Assembly (NCBI GenBank): GCA_017467185.1
Contig: JAFTSS010000080.1
Span: forward strand, 1 to 64,000
Source: Paludibacteraceae bacterium
Lineage (GTDB): Bacteria > Bacteroidota > Bacteroidia > Bacteroidales > Paludibacteraceae
Length of the DNA stretch: 64,000 nt
Direction: 5' to 3'
Shown here: positions 13,658 to 22,736 of the stretch, in pieces
How positions within the stretch are numbered: the stretch's first letter is position 1
How the letters are laid out: the number at the start of each line of letters is the position of its first letter
Made by a program: the position numbers and the translations under genes
The notes under the pieces: generated by a model
What the model was told of the DNA's origin: nothing
The model's input: only the letters and a program-made list of their open reading frames with translations
The model's database searches: none

Positions 13658-15412
13658 ATGGAAGGGAAATATTATTCAAATGAGCGTAGTGTTCAGATAT
13701 TAATTTCGTTATTGAAAGCTCATAATGTAAGAAAAGTTGTAGCTTCACCAGGTACGACGAATTTGTCGTTTGTTGCTTCTATGATGTATGATGCTTGGTT
13801 TGAAATATATTCGTCTGTGGATGAACGTTCTGCTGCATATATGGCATGTGGTTTAGCAGCTGAGAGTGGAGAGCCAGTCGTTTTATCTTGTACGGGGGCA
13901 ACCGCATCAAGAAATTATATTTCAGCAATGACGGAAGCTTATTATCGTAAATTGCCAATTTTAGCGGTAACAAGTACTCAGGATGCTATGAGAGTAGGTC
14001 ATCTTATTCCACAAGTTATAGATAGGAGTGTGCAAATTGCAGATACTTATATTTTGAGTGAACATATTAATATATCTGATAATGAGAATAGAGCATGGGA
14101 TGCAAATGTAAGGATAAATAGAGCTTTATTAGAATTAAAGCATCGAGGTGGCGGACCTGTGCATTTAAATTTTACGACTCAATATAGTCGAGATTATTCT
14201 GTAAAAGAGTTACCACAAGAACGGGTTATACATAGAGTAACATATTTTGATCAGATGCCAATCATGCCTTCGGGTAAAGTCGCTATTTTTGTAGGTGCAC
14301 ATTTTAGTTTTACTAGCCAACAAGAAATTGCTATTGATTCTTTTTGTGCAGCGAATGATGCTGTTGTTCTTTGTGATCATACGAGTGGATATTATGGGAA
14401 ATATCGAGTTCAAATGGCGTTGGTAAATAAACAATATTCATCTTATGATGTGTCAAATATTGATTTGTTGATTCATATAGGCGAGGTATCGGGTGATTAT
14501 GAAGGTTTGGGCGTTAAACCAAAACAAGTTTGGCGAGTTAATGAAGATGGTTGTATTAGAGATTATTGGCGTAAATTAACTTATGTTTTTGAAATGCCAG
14601 AGGATATATTTTTTGAAAAATATACACCTCAAAAATATGAAATTAAAGATGATTTTCTTGTTAGGTGTCGAAAGATATATGATAACATCAAAATTCAGAT
14701 ACCAGAATTACCATTTTCAAATACATGGATTGCACAACAAACGGCTCATAGAATACCAAGTAATAGTATTGTGCATTTAGGAATATTAAATACTTTGCGT
14801 AATTGGAATTTTTTTGAATTTTCTTCTAATGTGAAATCATCTTGTAATACTGGTGGTTTTGGTATTGATGGCATAGTTTCGACATTAATAGGTGCTTCGT
14901 TGGCAAACAAAGATCAATTACATTATTTAGTGGTTGGGGATTTAGCCTTTTTTTATGACATGAATGTTGTTGGTAATAGACATGTTAGCTCTAATGTTAG
15001 GATATTATTGATAAATAATGGCAAAGGTACGGAATTTAGAAACTATAATCATCCTGGTGCTGCTTTTGGTGAAGATGCGGATGCTTATATTGCTGCAGGT
15101 GGTCATTATGGGAATAAATCACCATATTTGGTTAAGCATTATGCCGAAGATTTAGGTTTTGAGTATTTAGCAGCATCTTCAAAAGAAGAATTTTTAGTTA
15201 ATTTAGATAGATTTACGGATTCTAATTTGACTGATAAACCAATGATTTTTGAGGTTTTCACTAATCACGAAGATGAAAGTAAAGCTTTAAAAATGATGAG
15301 TTATATAGATGTAGATGTTAGGGGGGTATTAAAAAGTAAGTTAGTTGGTGCAGCTCGTAGTGTTGTTGGTGAGTCAGGTGTAAATACTATTAAGAATATA
15401 TTGAAACGATAA
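13658..15412 (+). CDS. Thiamine-diphosphate enzyme (MenD/acetolactate-synthase-like)
   Basis: 584 residues with the three-domain layout of ThDP-dependent decarboxylases/synthases. The N-terminal PYR domain has VVASPGTTN and the cofactor-activating Glu in SVDERSAAYMA; the C-terminal PP domain has GDLAFFYDMN...LLINN, the GD(x)26-28NN cofactor-Mg motif. The opening (SPGTTNLSFV) resembles SEPHCHC synthase (MenD) more than acetolactate synthase. Located between an SDR and a pyruvyltransferase-family gene in a polysaccharide operon, it is unlikely to serve menaquinone synthesis. A carbon-carbon-forming step on a nucleotide sugar or production of an unusual acyl substituent is plausible but inferred. 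Confidence 0.75.
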   Translation: MEGKYYSNERSVQILISLLKAHNVRKVVASPGTTNLSFVASMMYDAWFEIYSSVDERSAAYMACGLAAESGEPVVLSCTGATASRNYISAMTEAYYRKLPILAVTSTQDAMRVGHLIPQVIDRSVQIADTYILSEHINISDNENRAWDANVRINRALLELKHRGGGPVHLNFTTQYSRDYSVKELPQERVIHRVTYFDQMPIMPSGKVAIFVGAHFSFTSQQEIAIDSFCAANDAVVLCDHTSGYYGKYRVQMALVNKQYSSYDVSNIDLLIHIGEVSGDYEGLGVKPKQVWRVNEDGCIRDYWRKLTYVFEMPEDIFFEKYTPQKYEIKDDFLVRCRKIYDNIKIQIPELPFSNTWIAQQTAHRIPSNSIVHLGILNTLRNWNFFEFSSNVKSSCNTGGFGIDGIVSTLIGASLANKDQLHYLVVGDLAFFYDMNVVGNRHVSSNVRILLINNGKGTEFRNYNHPGAAFGEDADAYIAAGGHYGNKSPYLVKHYAEDLGFEYLAASSKEEFLVNLDRFTDSNLTDKPMIFEVFTNHEDESKALKMMSYIDVDVRGVLKSKLVGAARSVVGESGVNTIKNILKR

Positions 15413-15415
15413 CAT

Positions 15416-16555
15416 ATGAAATTAGGCATATTTACACAACCTTTGCACAACAACTATGGTGGTTTATTGCAATGTTTTGCGCTTCAAACGGTGTTGAAGC
15501 GCATGGGGCATGATGCTGTAGTGGTGAGGCGAGATTATAATAGATTTAATAAGCCTTTTATTCTAAAGTTTAGGAGTTTTATAAAAAATATTATCCGTGT
15601 ATGTATAGGGCGTCGTTGGGCAAAGAATATTACGTTAGAGCAGTGGAATCATATTGGTCAACACACACAATATTTTGTAAACAAATATATCCAATCCAAA
15701 ACACCTCGTTTAATAACAAATTCACAATTAAAAGAATATATCTCAAAAAATCATTTTGATGGCTATGTTGTGGGGAGCGACCAAGTATGGCGACCTCGAT
15801 ATTCTCCATGTATAACCAACTATTTTCTCGATTTTGCCGAGAATGCCGATGTGTGTCGTGTGGCTTATGCAGCATCATTTGGTGTCGATGAGTGGGAATT
15901 TTCGGCTGATATCACGCCACGTTGTGCACAATTAGCCCAAAAGTTCGATGCCGTTTCTGTTCGTGAAGCATCGGCTATAGGGTTGTGTAACCAATATTTA
16001 GGTGTCGATGCACTCCATGTTCTCGACCCAACAATGTTGCTCGAAAAAGAGGATTATATCGCCGTAGTAGAAGCCGAAAAAGAGCCGAAGTCTGCAGGCA
16101 ATCTCTTTTGTTATGTGTTGGATAAAGCTGCCGAAAAAGACGAGGCTATTGCTCGTGTAGCAGATAGTTTGCATTTGCAACCATTCACCTGTATGCCATC
16201 GCTCAATGCATCATTTGAGAATTTAAAGAAAGATATCGATGCGTGTGTATTTCCACCAGTTACACGCTGGTTGCGAGGTTTTATGGATGCAGAGATGGTT
16301 ATCACCGACTCATTCCATGGCTGTGCCTTTTCGATTATATTCAACAAACCATTTTGGGTTATTGGCAACGTAGCTCGAGGCATGGCACGTTTTCATTCAT
16401 TGTTGTCGATTTTCGGTTTAGAGTCACGTCTTTTAGATGTCAACAATCTAGCCAATGTCGATTGGCAATCCCCAATCGATTGGGATAAAGTGAATGCCAT
16501 CAAACACGATTGGCAAGAAAAATCAAAAGAGTTTTTAAAAAGTAATTTGGAGTAA
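15416..16555 (+). CDS. Polysaccharide pyruvyl transferase family protein
   Basis: 379 residues. CsaB/WcaK-like GT-B-type fold: LHNNYGGLLQCFALQTVL near the N-terminus, VVGSDQVWRP with YFLDF, and VITDSFHGCAFSIIFNKPFWVIG near the C-terminus, all hallmarks of the family that adds pyruvyl ketals to sugars or acts as a glycosyltransferase-like enzyme. Its second half uses GC-richer codons (many GCC and CTC) than the AT-rich genes on both sides, so the run is a mosaic. It begins 3 bp after the ThDP gene. Confidence 0.85.
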   Translation: MKLGIFTQPLHNNYGGLLQCFALQTVLKRMGHDAVVVRRDYNRFNKPFILKFRSFIKNIIRVCIGRRWAKNITLEQWNHIGQHTQYFVNKYIQSKTPRLITNSQLKEYISKNHFDGYVVGSDQVWRPRYSPCITNYFLDFAENADVCRVAYAASFGVDEWEFSADITPRCAQLAQKFDAVSVREASAIGLCNQYLGVDALHVLDPTMLLEKEDYIAVVEAEKEPKSAGNLFCYVLDKAAEKDEAIARVADSLHLQPFTCMPSLNASFENLKKDIDACVFPPVTRWLRGFMDAEMVITDSFHGCAFSIIFNKPFWVIGNVARGMARFHSLLSIFGLESRLLDVNNLANVDWQSPIDWDKVNAIKHDWQEKSKEFLKSNLE

Positions 16556-16557
16556 AT

Positions 16558-17523
16558 ATGAATACACCTTTAGTTTCCGTAATAGTGCCAGTATATGGTG
16601 TAGAAAAATATATTGAGCGTTGTGCGCGAAGTTTGTTTGAACAAACATTGGAGAGTATAGAGTATATTTTTGTGGATGATTGTACTCCAGATAATTCTAT
16701 AGAAGTATTAAAAAAAGTTCTTGAGGATTATTCGCATCGTAAAGAGCAGACCATTATTTATAAAATGTCCAAAAATAGTGGACAAGCAGCAGTTAGAAAA
16801 TGTGGTGTTTTGCAAGCATCAGGAGAATATATCATTCATTGTGATAGTGATGATTGGGTGGATAGAAATATGTATAAGGAAATGTATGATAAGGCTAAAT
16901 TGGGCGATTATGATATGGTAATTTGTGATTATTATACAAGTGATGGTAATATCCATAATATTTGTTCGTCAAGAACTGAGACAGATAAAAATATTATATT
17001 ATCAAATATTTTAACACAAAAAATTGCATGTTCTCTTTGTAATAAGTTGGTGCGTAGAAAGTGTTATAATGAAAGTTTTGTTTTTCCAACTTACAATAAT
17101 GGTGAAGATTTAGCTATGGTGATTCAATTAGTTGTTAATTCATCTAGTTTTGCATATACAGAAAAAGGTTTTTACTATTATTATATGAGTCCTAACTCTA
17201 TTACAAGAAATGTTAATGAAAAAAACATTCTGCGTAATTGTCATCAAGCTTGTTATAATGCAAAATTTGTATCCGAATTATTAGTTGATAAATATGGACA
17301 ACTCTTTGCTAATGATATTATTCATTTAAAATATTTAAAAAAGAATATAATGTTGTCTTTAGTATTAAAAAATAAATATTTAAAAGAATGGAGAAAAATT
17401 TTCCCAGAAATTAATTCTAGGATTCTATTTGTTTCTTCTTTGACTATAAGGGAAAAAATTAAATTTTGTTTGATTTTTATGGGTTTGTATTCATTTTTAT
17501 TAGGTAGAAAAAAATATAATTAA
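16558..17523 (+). CDS. Family 2 glycosyltransferase
   Basis: 321 residues. GT-A fold: VSVIVPVYGVEKYIERCARSL, IFVDDCTPDNS, NSGQAAVRKCGVLQASGEYIIHCDSDDWVD, in which DSDD is the metal-binding DxD motif, and a later NNGEDLA. It adds one sugar to the lipid-linked repeat unit on the cytoplasmic side. The start is 2 bp after the pyruvyltransferase-family gene. Very AT-rich. Donor sugar unknown. Confidence 0.85.
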   Translation: MNTPLVSVIVPVYGVEKYIERCARSLFEQTLESIEYIFVDDCTPDNSIEVLKKVLEDYSHRKEQTIIYKMSKNSGQAAVRKCGVLQASGEYIIHCDSDDWVDRNMYKEMYDKAKLGDYDMVICDYYTSDGNIHNICSSRTETDKNIILSNILTQKIACSLCNKLVRRKCYNESFVFPTYNNGEDLAMVIQLVVNSSSFAYTEKGFYYYYMSPNSITRNVNEKNILRNCHQACYNAKFVSELLVDKYGQLFANDIIHLKYLKKNIMLSLVLKNKYLKEWRKIFPEINSRILFVSSLTIREKIKFCLIFMGLYSFLLGRKKYN

Positions 17524-17536
17524 AAAATATTTAAAA

Positions 17537-18697
17537 ATGTTTAAATTGCAGAAAATATATTTTGGGGATATTTTTTCTTATTTGTGTGTTCTTTTTGCTG
17601 CATTAGTACCATTTACTGAATTTTACAATAAAATAGCCCTTTACTTGATTTTACCTTTGGCTTTTTTATGGTGTTTTTTTTCTTATAAAACTATAAGAAA
17701 AAATTATTATATAAAAATGTTAGTAGGTTTATTTGTTTGGGTTTGTGTGAGTTATATTATTTCTACTGATTTTGATTTGGCAAATAGAGAAATGAGACAA
17801 ATCTTAGGTGTTTTTATATTAACATATATAACAGCATCATTAGCAAGTAAACCTCAATTGTTGCCTTATCTTTATTGTGTATATATTTTTTTATTAATAT
17901 CAGCTTGGATTTATGCTTATGATAATATATTGATAAATATTAATTTTGGAGAAGAAAGGCTTAATGATGGTAGATTAAATGCAAATACTTTAGCTTATTA
18001 TACATTTTTTGTCACTATTGCAATTTTTATATTAGCTGATATATTAAAAGGAAAGTTAGTTCTTTTTTTTCGTCTTTTGTTTTTTGCTGTTATTTTATTA
18101 AGTTTTTTTACAGCTATTTATACAGGTTCGCGACAAGTTATGGTTATACAAATTCCATTGATAGCTATTTTGTTATGGAATAGATATCTGAGAGGCAATT
18201 TTAAAAGTATTGTGATTTTATGTCTTGTTGTTGTTGGAATTATATATTTTTATGATAATTTTGGACGAGATATTTATGAAAATAGTTTATTAAAAAAGCG
18301 TAATGAGATAGAATTAAAAGAAGATTCTAGATTCGAATTGATTGTAGATGCTTTGGAAGCAGGATCTAAATCTCCTATTTTTGGGTATGGACCAGGGCAT
18401 GCAGTTACAGTAACCAAAACTAAGCATTTTACGCATAATACTTTTTTGGAATTATTTGTTAATACTGGTATTTTAGGAGTTATTCTTTATTTAGTTATGT
18501 TGATAAGATTTATTTTTTTGCAATTTAAAAGATATAGAAAATATGGAGATAGAATGTATTTTACATTTTTAATTTTTGGTTTATTTTTCTTTTTAGATCA
18601 GATGTTTTATGTTTTTTATACAGGATTGTGGTTAATGTCTTTTTTTATTTTAGTAGCAACACATGCGGAAGTTTATTATAGAAAAATTAATTTTTAA
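17537..18697 (+). CDS. O-antigen polymerase/ligase family (Wzy-like)
   Basis: 386 residues, about ten hydrophobic segments and one large periplasmic loop between the later segments: SRFELIVDALEAGSKSPIFGYGPGHAV...HFTHNTFLELFVNTG. The G-x-G-P and THNxxLE motifs are the Wzy_C/O-antigen-ligase signature. In an operon with Wzx it is most simply the repeat-unit polymerase (Wzy); ligase function cannot be excluded. Extremely AT-rich, typical of wzy genes. Confidence 0.8.
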   Translation: MFKLQKIYFGDIFSYLCVLFAALVPFTEFYNKIALYLILPLAFLWCFFSYKTIRKNYYIKMLVGLFVWVCVSYIISTDFDLANREMRQILGVFILTYITASLASKPQLLPYLYCVYIFLLISAWIYAYDNILININFGEERLNDGRLNANTLAYYTFFVTIAIFILADILKGKLVLFFRLLFFAVILLSFFTAIYTGSRQVMVIQIPLIAILLWNRYLRGNFKSIVILCLVVVGIIYFYDNFGRDIYENSLLKKRNEIELKEDSRFELIVDALEAGSKSPIFGYGPGHAVTVTKTKHFTHNTFLELFVNTGILGVILYLVMLIRFIFLQFKRYRKYGDRMYFTFLIFGLFFFLDQMFYVFYTGLWLMSFFILVATHAEVYYRKINF

Positions 18698-18708
18698 AAT
18701 ATTCGATT

Positions 18709-19257
18709 ATGCAAATAGTAATTAAAAATAAAAAATTTAGTTTGATACAAATATTATTTTTGTGCTTATACTATGGCGTTGGGCGTTATATGCCTGTGAG
18801 TCAGAGGTTTTTGGGATTAGGGGGGGCGTTTAGATTATTTTGTTGTAAAAGAATTTTTAAGTATTGTGGAGAAAATGTTAATATTGAAAAGGGAGCAGTT
18901 TTTGGTAGGGGGACGGATATAGAAATAGGTGATAATTCTGGGATTGGGATAAATGCTGTTATTCCTAGTGACATAAAAATTGGAGCAAATGTTATGATGG
19001 GACCAAATTGTTATATTTTAGTTTCAAATCATTCTTTCGATAGAGTAGATATTCCTATGTGTCAGCAAGGTTTTTCTGAACGAAAAAAAACAGTTATTGA
19101 GGATGATGTTTGGATAGGGAGAAATGTTACTATGACGCCAGGAAGAACAATAAAAAAGGGATCTATTGTGGGTGCTTGTTGTGTGCTTACTAAGGATTTT
19201 CCAGAATATTCTATAATAGGAGGTAATCCATCAAAATTAATTAGAAGTAGAAAATAA
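18709..19257 (+). CDS. Left-handed beta-helix acetyltransferase
   Basis: 182 residues with hexapeptide repeats (VNIEKGAVFGRGTDIEIGDNSGIGINAV) and the catalytic-region His in VSNHSFD, then VWIGRNVTMTPGRTIKKGSIVGACCVLTKDFPEYSIIGGNPSKLI, typical of sugar O-acetyltransferases. It lacks features of WbpD-type N-acetyltransferases, so it more likely decorates a hydroxyl. The start is 11 bp after wzy. Confidence 0.82.
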   Translation: MQIVIKNKKFSLIQILFLCLYYGVGRYMPVSQRFLGLGGAFRLFCCKRIFKYCGENVNIEKGAVFGRGTDIEIGDNSGIGINAVIPSDIKIGANVMMGPNCYILVSNHSFDRVDIPMCQQGFSERKKTVIEDDVWIGRNVTMTPGRTIKKGSIVGACCVLTKDFPEYSIIGGNPSKLIRSRK

Positions 19258-19262
19258 TTTGT

Positions 19263-20354
19263 ATGAAAATTTTACATATTCATCCATCAATGGCAGGAGG
19301 AGGCTGTGAGGCAATAATTTGTAGTCTTGCCAATGAAATGGTTAAAACTCAAGATGTTTCTGTTTGTAGTATTTTTAAACCAAAAGATACAGATGTTTTT
19401 TGGTTTAAATTAAATACGGATATAAAAAAATATACACTTGGAAAACAAAATAAAGGTTTTTCTATTAAAGAAATTTGGGCTGTTTATAGATTGATAAAAA
19501 AAGAAAAATTTGATATTGTTTATCTTCATGGATTTATACAATATTATTTACTTGCGGTTATTTTATTGTGTCGTAGGGTTAAATTTTGTTATACGGTTCA
19601 TTCTGATGCTTTTAAGGAAAATGTAGGATGGAGTAAGAAATTATTTAAAATAAAAAGATTTCTTTTTGCGCATAAATGGATTGTCCCAATAACAATATCT
19701 AATGCTTCACAAAATTCATTTACAAATTTATATAATTGTTCTTCTGAATTGATTTTTAATGGTGTGGCTAAACCAAAGATAAAGATTGAGGCATCCGAGT
19801 TAATTCAAAAATATAGATATACCCCAAAAACTAAAATTTTAATTCATCCAGGGCGTATAACAGAAGCAAAAAATCAATTAGTGTTGTGTAAAACGATAAA
19901 ACATTTAATTGATGATGGTGAGGATGTTGTTTTGTTGATAGCTGGGGCTAATCAAGATCAACAAATTTTTGATAGTATTGAGCCATATTTTAATGATAGA
20001 ATTGTATATTTAGGAGAAAGAAATGATATTCCTAACTTGATGAGTTATTCAGATGCTTTGTGTTTACCGAGTATTTGGGAGGGGCTTCCTGTTGTTTTGT
20101 TAGAAGCATTGTCTGTTGGTTGTGTGCCAATTTGTTCTCCTGTTGGAGGTATTGTAGATGTTGTGAAATCTGGAGTTAATGGTTTATTGTCAGAAAGTAG
20201 TGATGAAAATGATTTTTATAATGTAATGAAAAAATTTATTTCATTGTCAATAGAAGATGTGAAAGATATGCAACAGAGATGTTTGCAGTCTTTTGAACTA
20301 TATGATATTACAAATACAGCGAGGGAGTATATTCGTGTTGCATCTCAAAAATAG
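19263..20354 (+). CDS. Family 4 glycosyltransferase
   Basis: 363 residues, GT-B fold. N-terminal HIHPSMAGGGCEAIICSLANEM is the acceptor-domain glycine loop; the C-terminal domain has ILIHPGRITEAKNQ and PSIWEGLPVVLLEALSVGCVPI, containing the EGLP...E motif that binds the nucleotide. Cytoplasmic transferase for one sugar of the repeat unit. It starts 5 bp after the acetyltransferase gene. Confidence 0.86.
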   Translation: MKILHIHPSMAGGGCEAIICSLANEMVKTQDVSVCSIFKPKDTDVFWFKLNTDIKKYTLGKQNKGFSIKEIWAVYRLIKKEKFDIVYLHGFIQYYLLAVILLCRRVKFCYTVHSDAFKENVGWSKKLFKIKRFLFAHKWIVPITISNASQNSFTNLYNCSSELIFNGVAKPKIKIEASELIQKYRYTPKTKILIHPGRITEAKNQLVLCKTIKHLIDDGEDVVLLIAGANQDQQIFDSIEPYFNDRIVYLGERNDIPNLMSYSDALCLPSIWEGLPVVLLEALSVGCVPICSPVGGIVDVVKSGVNGLLSESSDENDFYNVMKKFISLSIEDVKDMQQRCLQSFELYDITNTAREYIRVASQK

Positions 20355-20360
20355 AATTAT

Positions 20361-21176
20361 ATGAAAATATCAGTTATCATACCTTCTTATAAACCACAAA
20401 ATTATATTTGGGAGTGTTTGGATTCTTTGAAAAATCAAACATTTTCTAAATCTGATTTTGAGATTATTTTGGTTTTGAATGGATGTAACGAACCATATAA
20501 AACCCAAATAGATAATTATATAGAAAAGAATTTACAAGGATATAATGTAAATTTTGTTCAAACGGATCAAGGTGGGGTATCAAATGCGAGGAATATTGCT
20601 TTGGATGTAGCTCAAGGAGAATATATTACTTTTATAGATGATGATGATTTTGTGTCGGAAGTTTATTTGGAGGAATTGTATTTAAAGGCTACGCCTGAAG
20701 TTATATCTTTGTGTTATCCATATGCGTTTGATGATGGTAAAATAGAAGTTCAAAGAAATTATGCAATTACTGATGTATTTGATAAGAACTTTAGAAGTGG
20801 AAAACAAGAATATAAGAGGGGTAGGAAATATTTTTCAGGTCCTTGTATGAAATTAATCCCTAAAGATTATATAAGTGATAGAAGGTTTGATGTGAGATTC
20901 AGAAATGGCGAGGATAGTATATTTATGTTCTTGATTTCAGATAAGTTTAAATTTGTAGATTTTACGTCAAAAGAAGCTGTATATTATAGGAGATATAGAG
21001 AAAATAGTGCTCAATTCTCGAAAAGGTCAATAAAGAAAGTTATAGTAAATCAAATAAAAATGATATTAGAGTATTGTAAAATATATTTTTGTAATATTAA
21101 AAATTATAATTTTGTTTTTTTTGTGACAAGGTTTTTGGCAACATTTAAATCTACCTTGTATAGTTTAATGAAATGA
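20361..21176 (+). CDS. Family 2 glycosyltransferase
   Basis: 271 residues. ISVIIPSYKPQNYIWECLDSL, TDQGGVSNARNIALDVAQGEYITFIDDDDFV (DDDD around the DxD metal site) and FRNGEDSIFM are GT2 hallmarks. C-terminal basic and hydrophobic tail may associate with the membrane. It starts 6 bp after the preceding GT4 gene. Confidence 0.85.
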   Translation: MKISVIIPSYKPQNYIWECLDSLKNQTFSKSDFEIILVLNGCNEPYKTQIDNYIEKNLQGYNVNFVQTDQGGVSNARNIALDVAQGEYITFIDDDDFVSEVYLEELYLKATPEVISLCYPYAFDDGKIEVQRNYAITDVFDKNFRSGKQEYKRGRKYFSGPCMKLIPKDYISDRRFDVRFRNGEDSIFMFLISDKFKFVDFTSKEAVYYRRYRENSAQFSKRSIKKVIVNQIKMILEYCKIYFCNIKNYNFVFFVTRFLATFKSTLYSLMK

Positions 21177-21197
21177 TAGTTTAACAACTCTTTAGTT

Positions 21198-22127
21198 ATG
21201 AATTTATTAGGAGCTTTAAAAAATGTAGTAAAAAATAGTTCTATATTATCAAAAATATGGAAAGTAATATATAGGATTATTTTTAAAATCGATCCAAAAA
21301 TATTAGCAAATTTGGTTTATAAAAGTCGATTTAATAAAAATATAGATTGGAATAATCCGCAAGATCTTATTGAGAAAATATATTGGTTACAGATGTATAG
21401 TGATACTTCTTTATGGACGCTTTGTGCCGATAAATATCGAGTAAGAAGGTATGTCGAATCTAAAGGATGTGGAGCATATCTTAATAAACTTTATGGTATG
21501 TGGGAAGATGTAGATGATATTAATTGGGAGTCCTTGCCTAATAGTTTTGTTTTAAAGTGGAATAATGGGAGTGGTCAAGTTATTTTAGTAAAAGATAAAA
21601 CAAAATTGGATATTGAGGCAACAAAAAAGGTTCTGCGTTCATGGTTACAAAGCAATTATGGTTATGAAGGTGCTCAACTTCATTACCTTAGAATAAAATC
21701 TTGCATAATCGCAGAAGAATATCTAGTAAATACTAAAGAAGAAGATAAATCTTTAGTTGATTACAAATTATGGTGTTTCCATGGAAGCCCTAGTTTCTTT
21801 TTAGTGGTTTATGATAGGAAGGGGGAAAATTATAAGTTGTCCGCATTTGATCTTGAATGGAATAATATATCAGAGAAAATCTTTAACAAAGACTCTATTC
21901 ATTATAGTGGGGATGATTTCCCCAAACCAAAATCTTTTAATGAAATGATAGATGTAGCGACTAAACTTTCTCAAGATTTTGTTGAAGTGAGGGTTGATTT
22001 TTATGAAATAACAGAAAAGCCAATATTTGGGGAACTTACGTTTACCACAGGTTATGGATATTATTCACAAGATTTTTATAGAGAATTGGGGCAATTGATT
22101 GATTTAACACAAGTATCAAAGATTTAG
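21198..22127 (+). CDS. TupA-like ATP-grasp protein
   Basis: 309 residues. LIEKIYWLQMYSDTSLWTLCADKYRVRRYV, FVLKWNNGSGQVILV and IIAEEYLV...DYKLWCFHG, then VRVDFYEITEKPIFGELTFTTGYG match the TupA ATP-grasp family. The family name comes from teichuronopeptide synthesis in Bacillus; in Gram-negative capsule loci it is thought to join an amino acid or other carboxylate to a sugar using ATP. The carboxylate binding residues (E and N/T in GELTFTTG) are present. Substrate unknown. It ends the tightly spaced gene run. Confidence 0.8.
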   Translation: MNLLGALKNVVKNSSILSKIWKVIYRIIFKIDPKILANLVYKSRFNKNIDWNNPQDLIEKIYWLQMYSDTSLWTLCADKYRVRRYVESKGCGAYLNKLYGMWEDVDDINWESLPNSFVLKWNNGSGQVILVKDKTKLDIEATKKVLRSWLQSNYGYEGAQLHYLRIKSCIIAEEYLVNTKEEDKSLVDYKLWCFHGSPSFFLVVYDRKGENYKLSAFDLEWNNISEKIFNKDSIHYSGDDFPKPKSFNEMIDVATKLSQDFVEVRVDFYEITEKPIFGELTFTTGYGYYSQDFYRELGQLIDLTQVSKI

Positions 22128-22238
22128 TTTGGTGAGTTCTAATCGAGTATCGAACATTATCTTTAGCCTTGAAAAATAGAACTATACGTTTTTTAAATTA
22201 ATAAAAGTTAACGACTTTGAAGGAGTATAGTTTTATTT

Positions 22239-22640
22239 TTGATGGAATCAAACCGATGCATTATGTTTTTGTTTTGTGTTGGGTGTAGAACTCTAGATCA
22301 GTTGACTAATGACTCAGACAATCATATTGAGGCGTGGCACGATGGTTATGGTGTTAAAGTGCAACGGACTTTTGATTTGCGTAATAAAGAATTTGTTATT
22401 TCAGACAAAGTTGATTCAGCAAAAGAGGGTATAAGTTATATACATTTTGCGCCAGGAGTTGTGCCTATGGTAGATGGCAACAGATTGATAGCTACACAAG
22501 CAGATGTTGTTGTTGAAGGGGCAAAAGAGATTGAGATTGCAGACGATTGGGCATCCGTTGAATATAATAAATTAGAGCCGATTAAAGTGGCTAAAATAAA
22601 ATTTAATTCAGATTTAAAATATAAAATTCTGTTGAAATAA
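22239..22640 (+). pseudogene. C-terminal remnant of a heparinase II/III-like protein
   Basis: From about residue 28 the peptide reads HIEAWHDGYGVKVQRTFDLR, then EFVISDKV and YIHFAPGV, the beta-sandwich C-terminal domain of the heparinase II/III family proteins often encoded next to WbuB in Bacteroidales capsule loci. The catalytic alpha-barrel domain is missing and the first about 25 residues are unrelated, so this is a truncated leftover (133 residues versus roughly 550-700 for the family). The 111 bp before it carry no gene. Confidence 0.68.
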
Positions 22641-22736
22641 ATTAGTATATAGGTTTAGATGTGTAATTTTGACATTGAGTATTTTTGAATATTGAATATA
22701 TTATAATAAGTATCGTTTTTTTTATTGACATATTTT

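Noticed and set aside
13658-15412. Menaquinone enzyme MenD
   Set aside because: Cofactor motifs fit, but the operon is for polysaccharide and no other men gene is near; kept as a MenD/ALS-like enzyme of unknown substrate.
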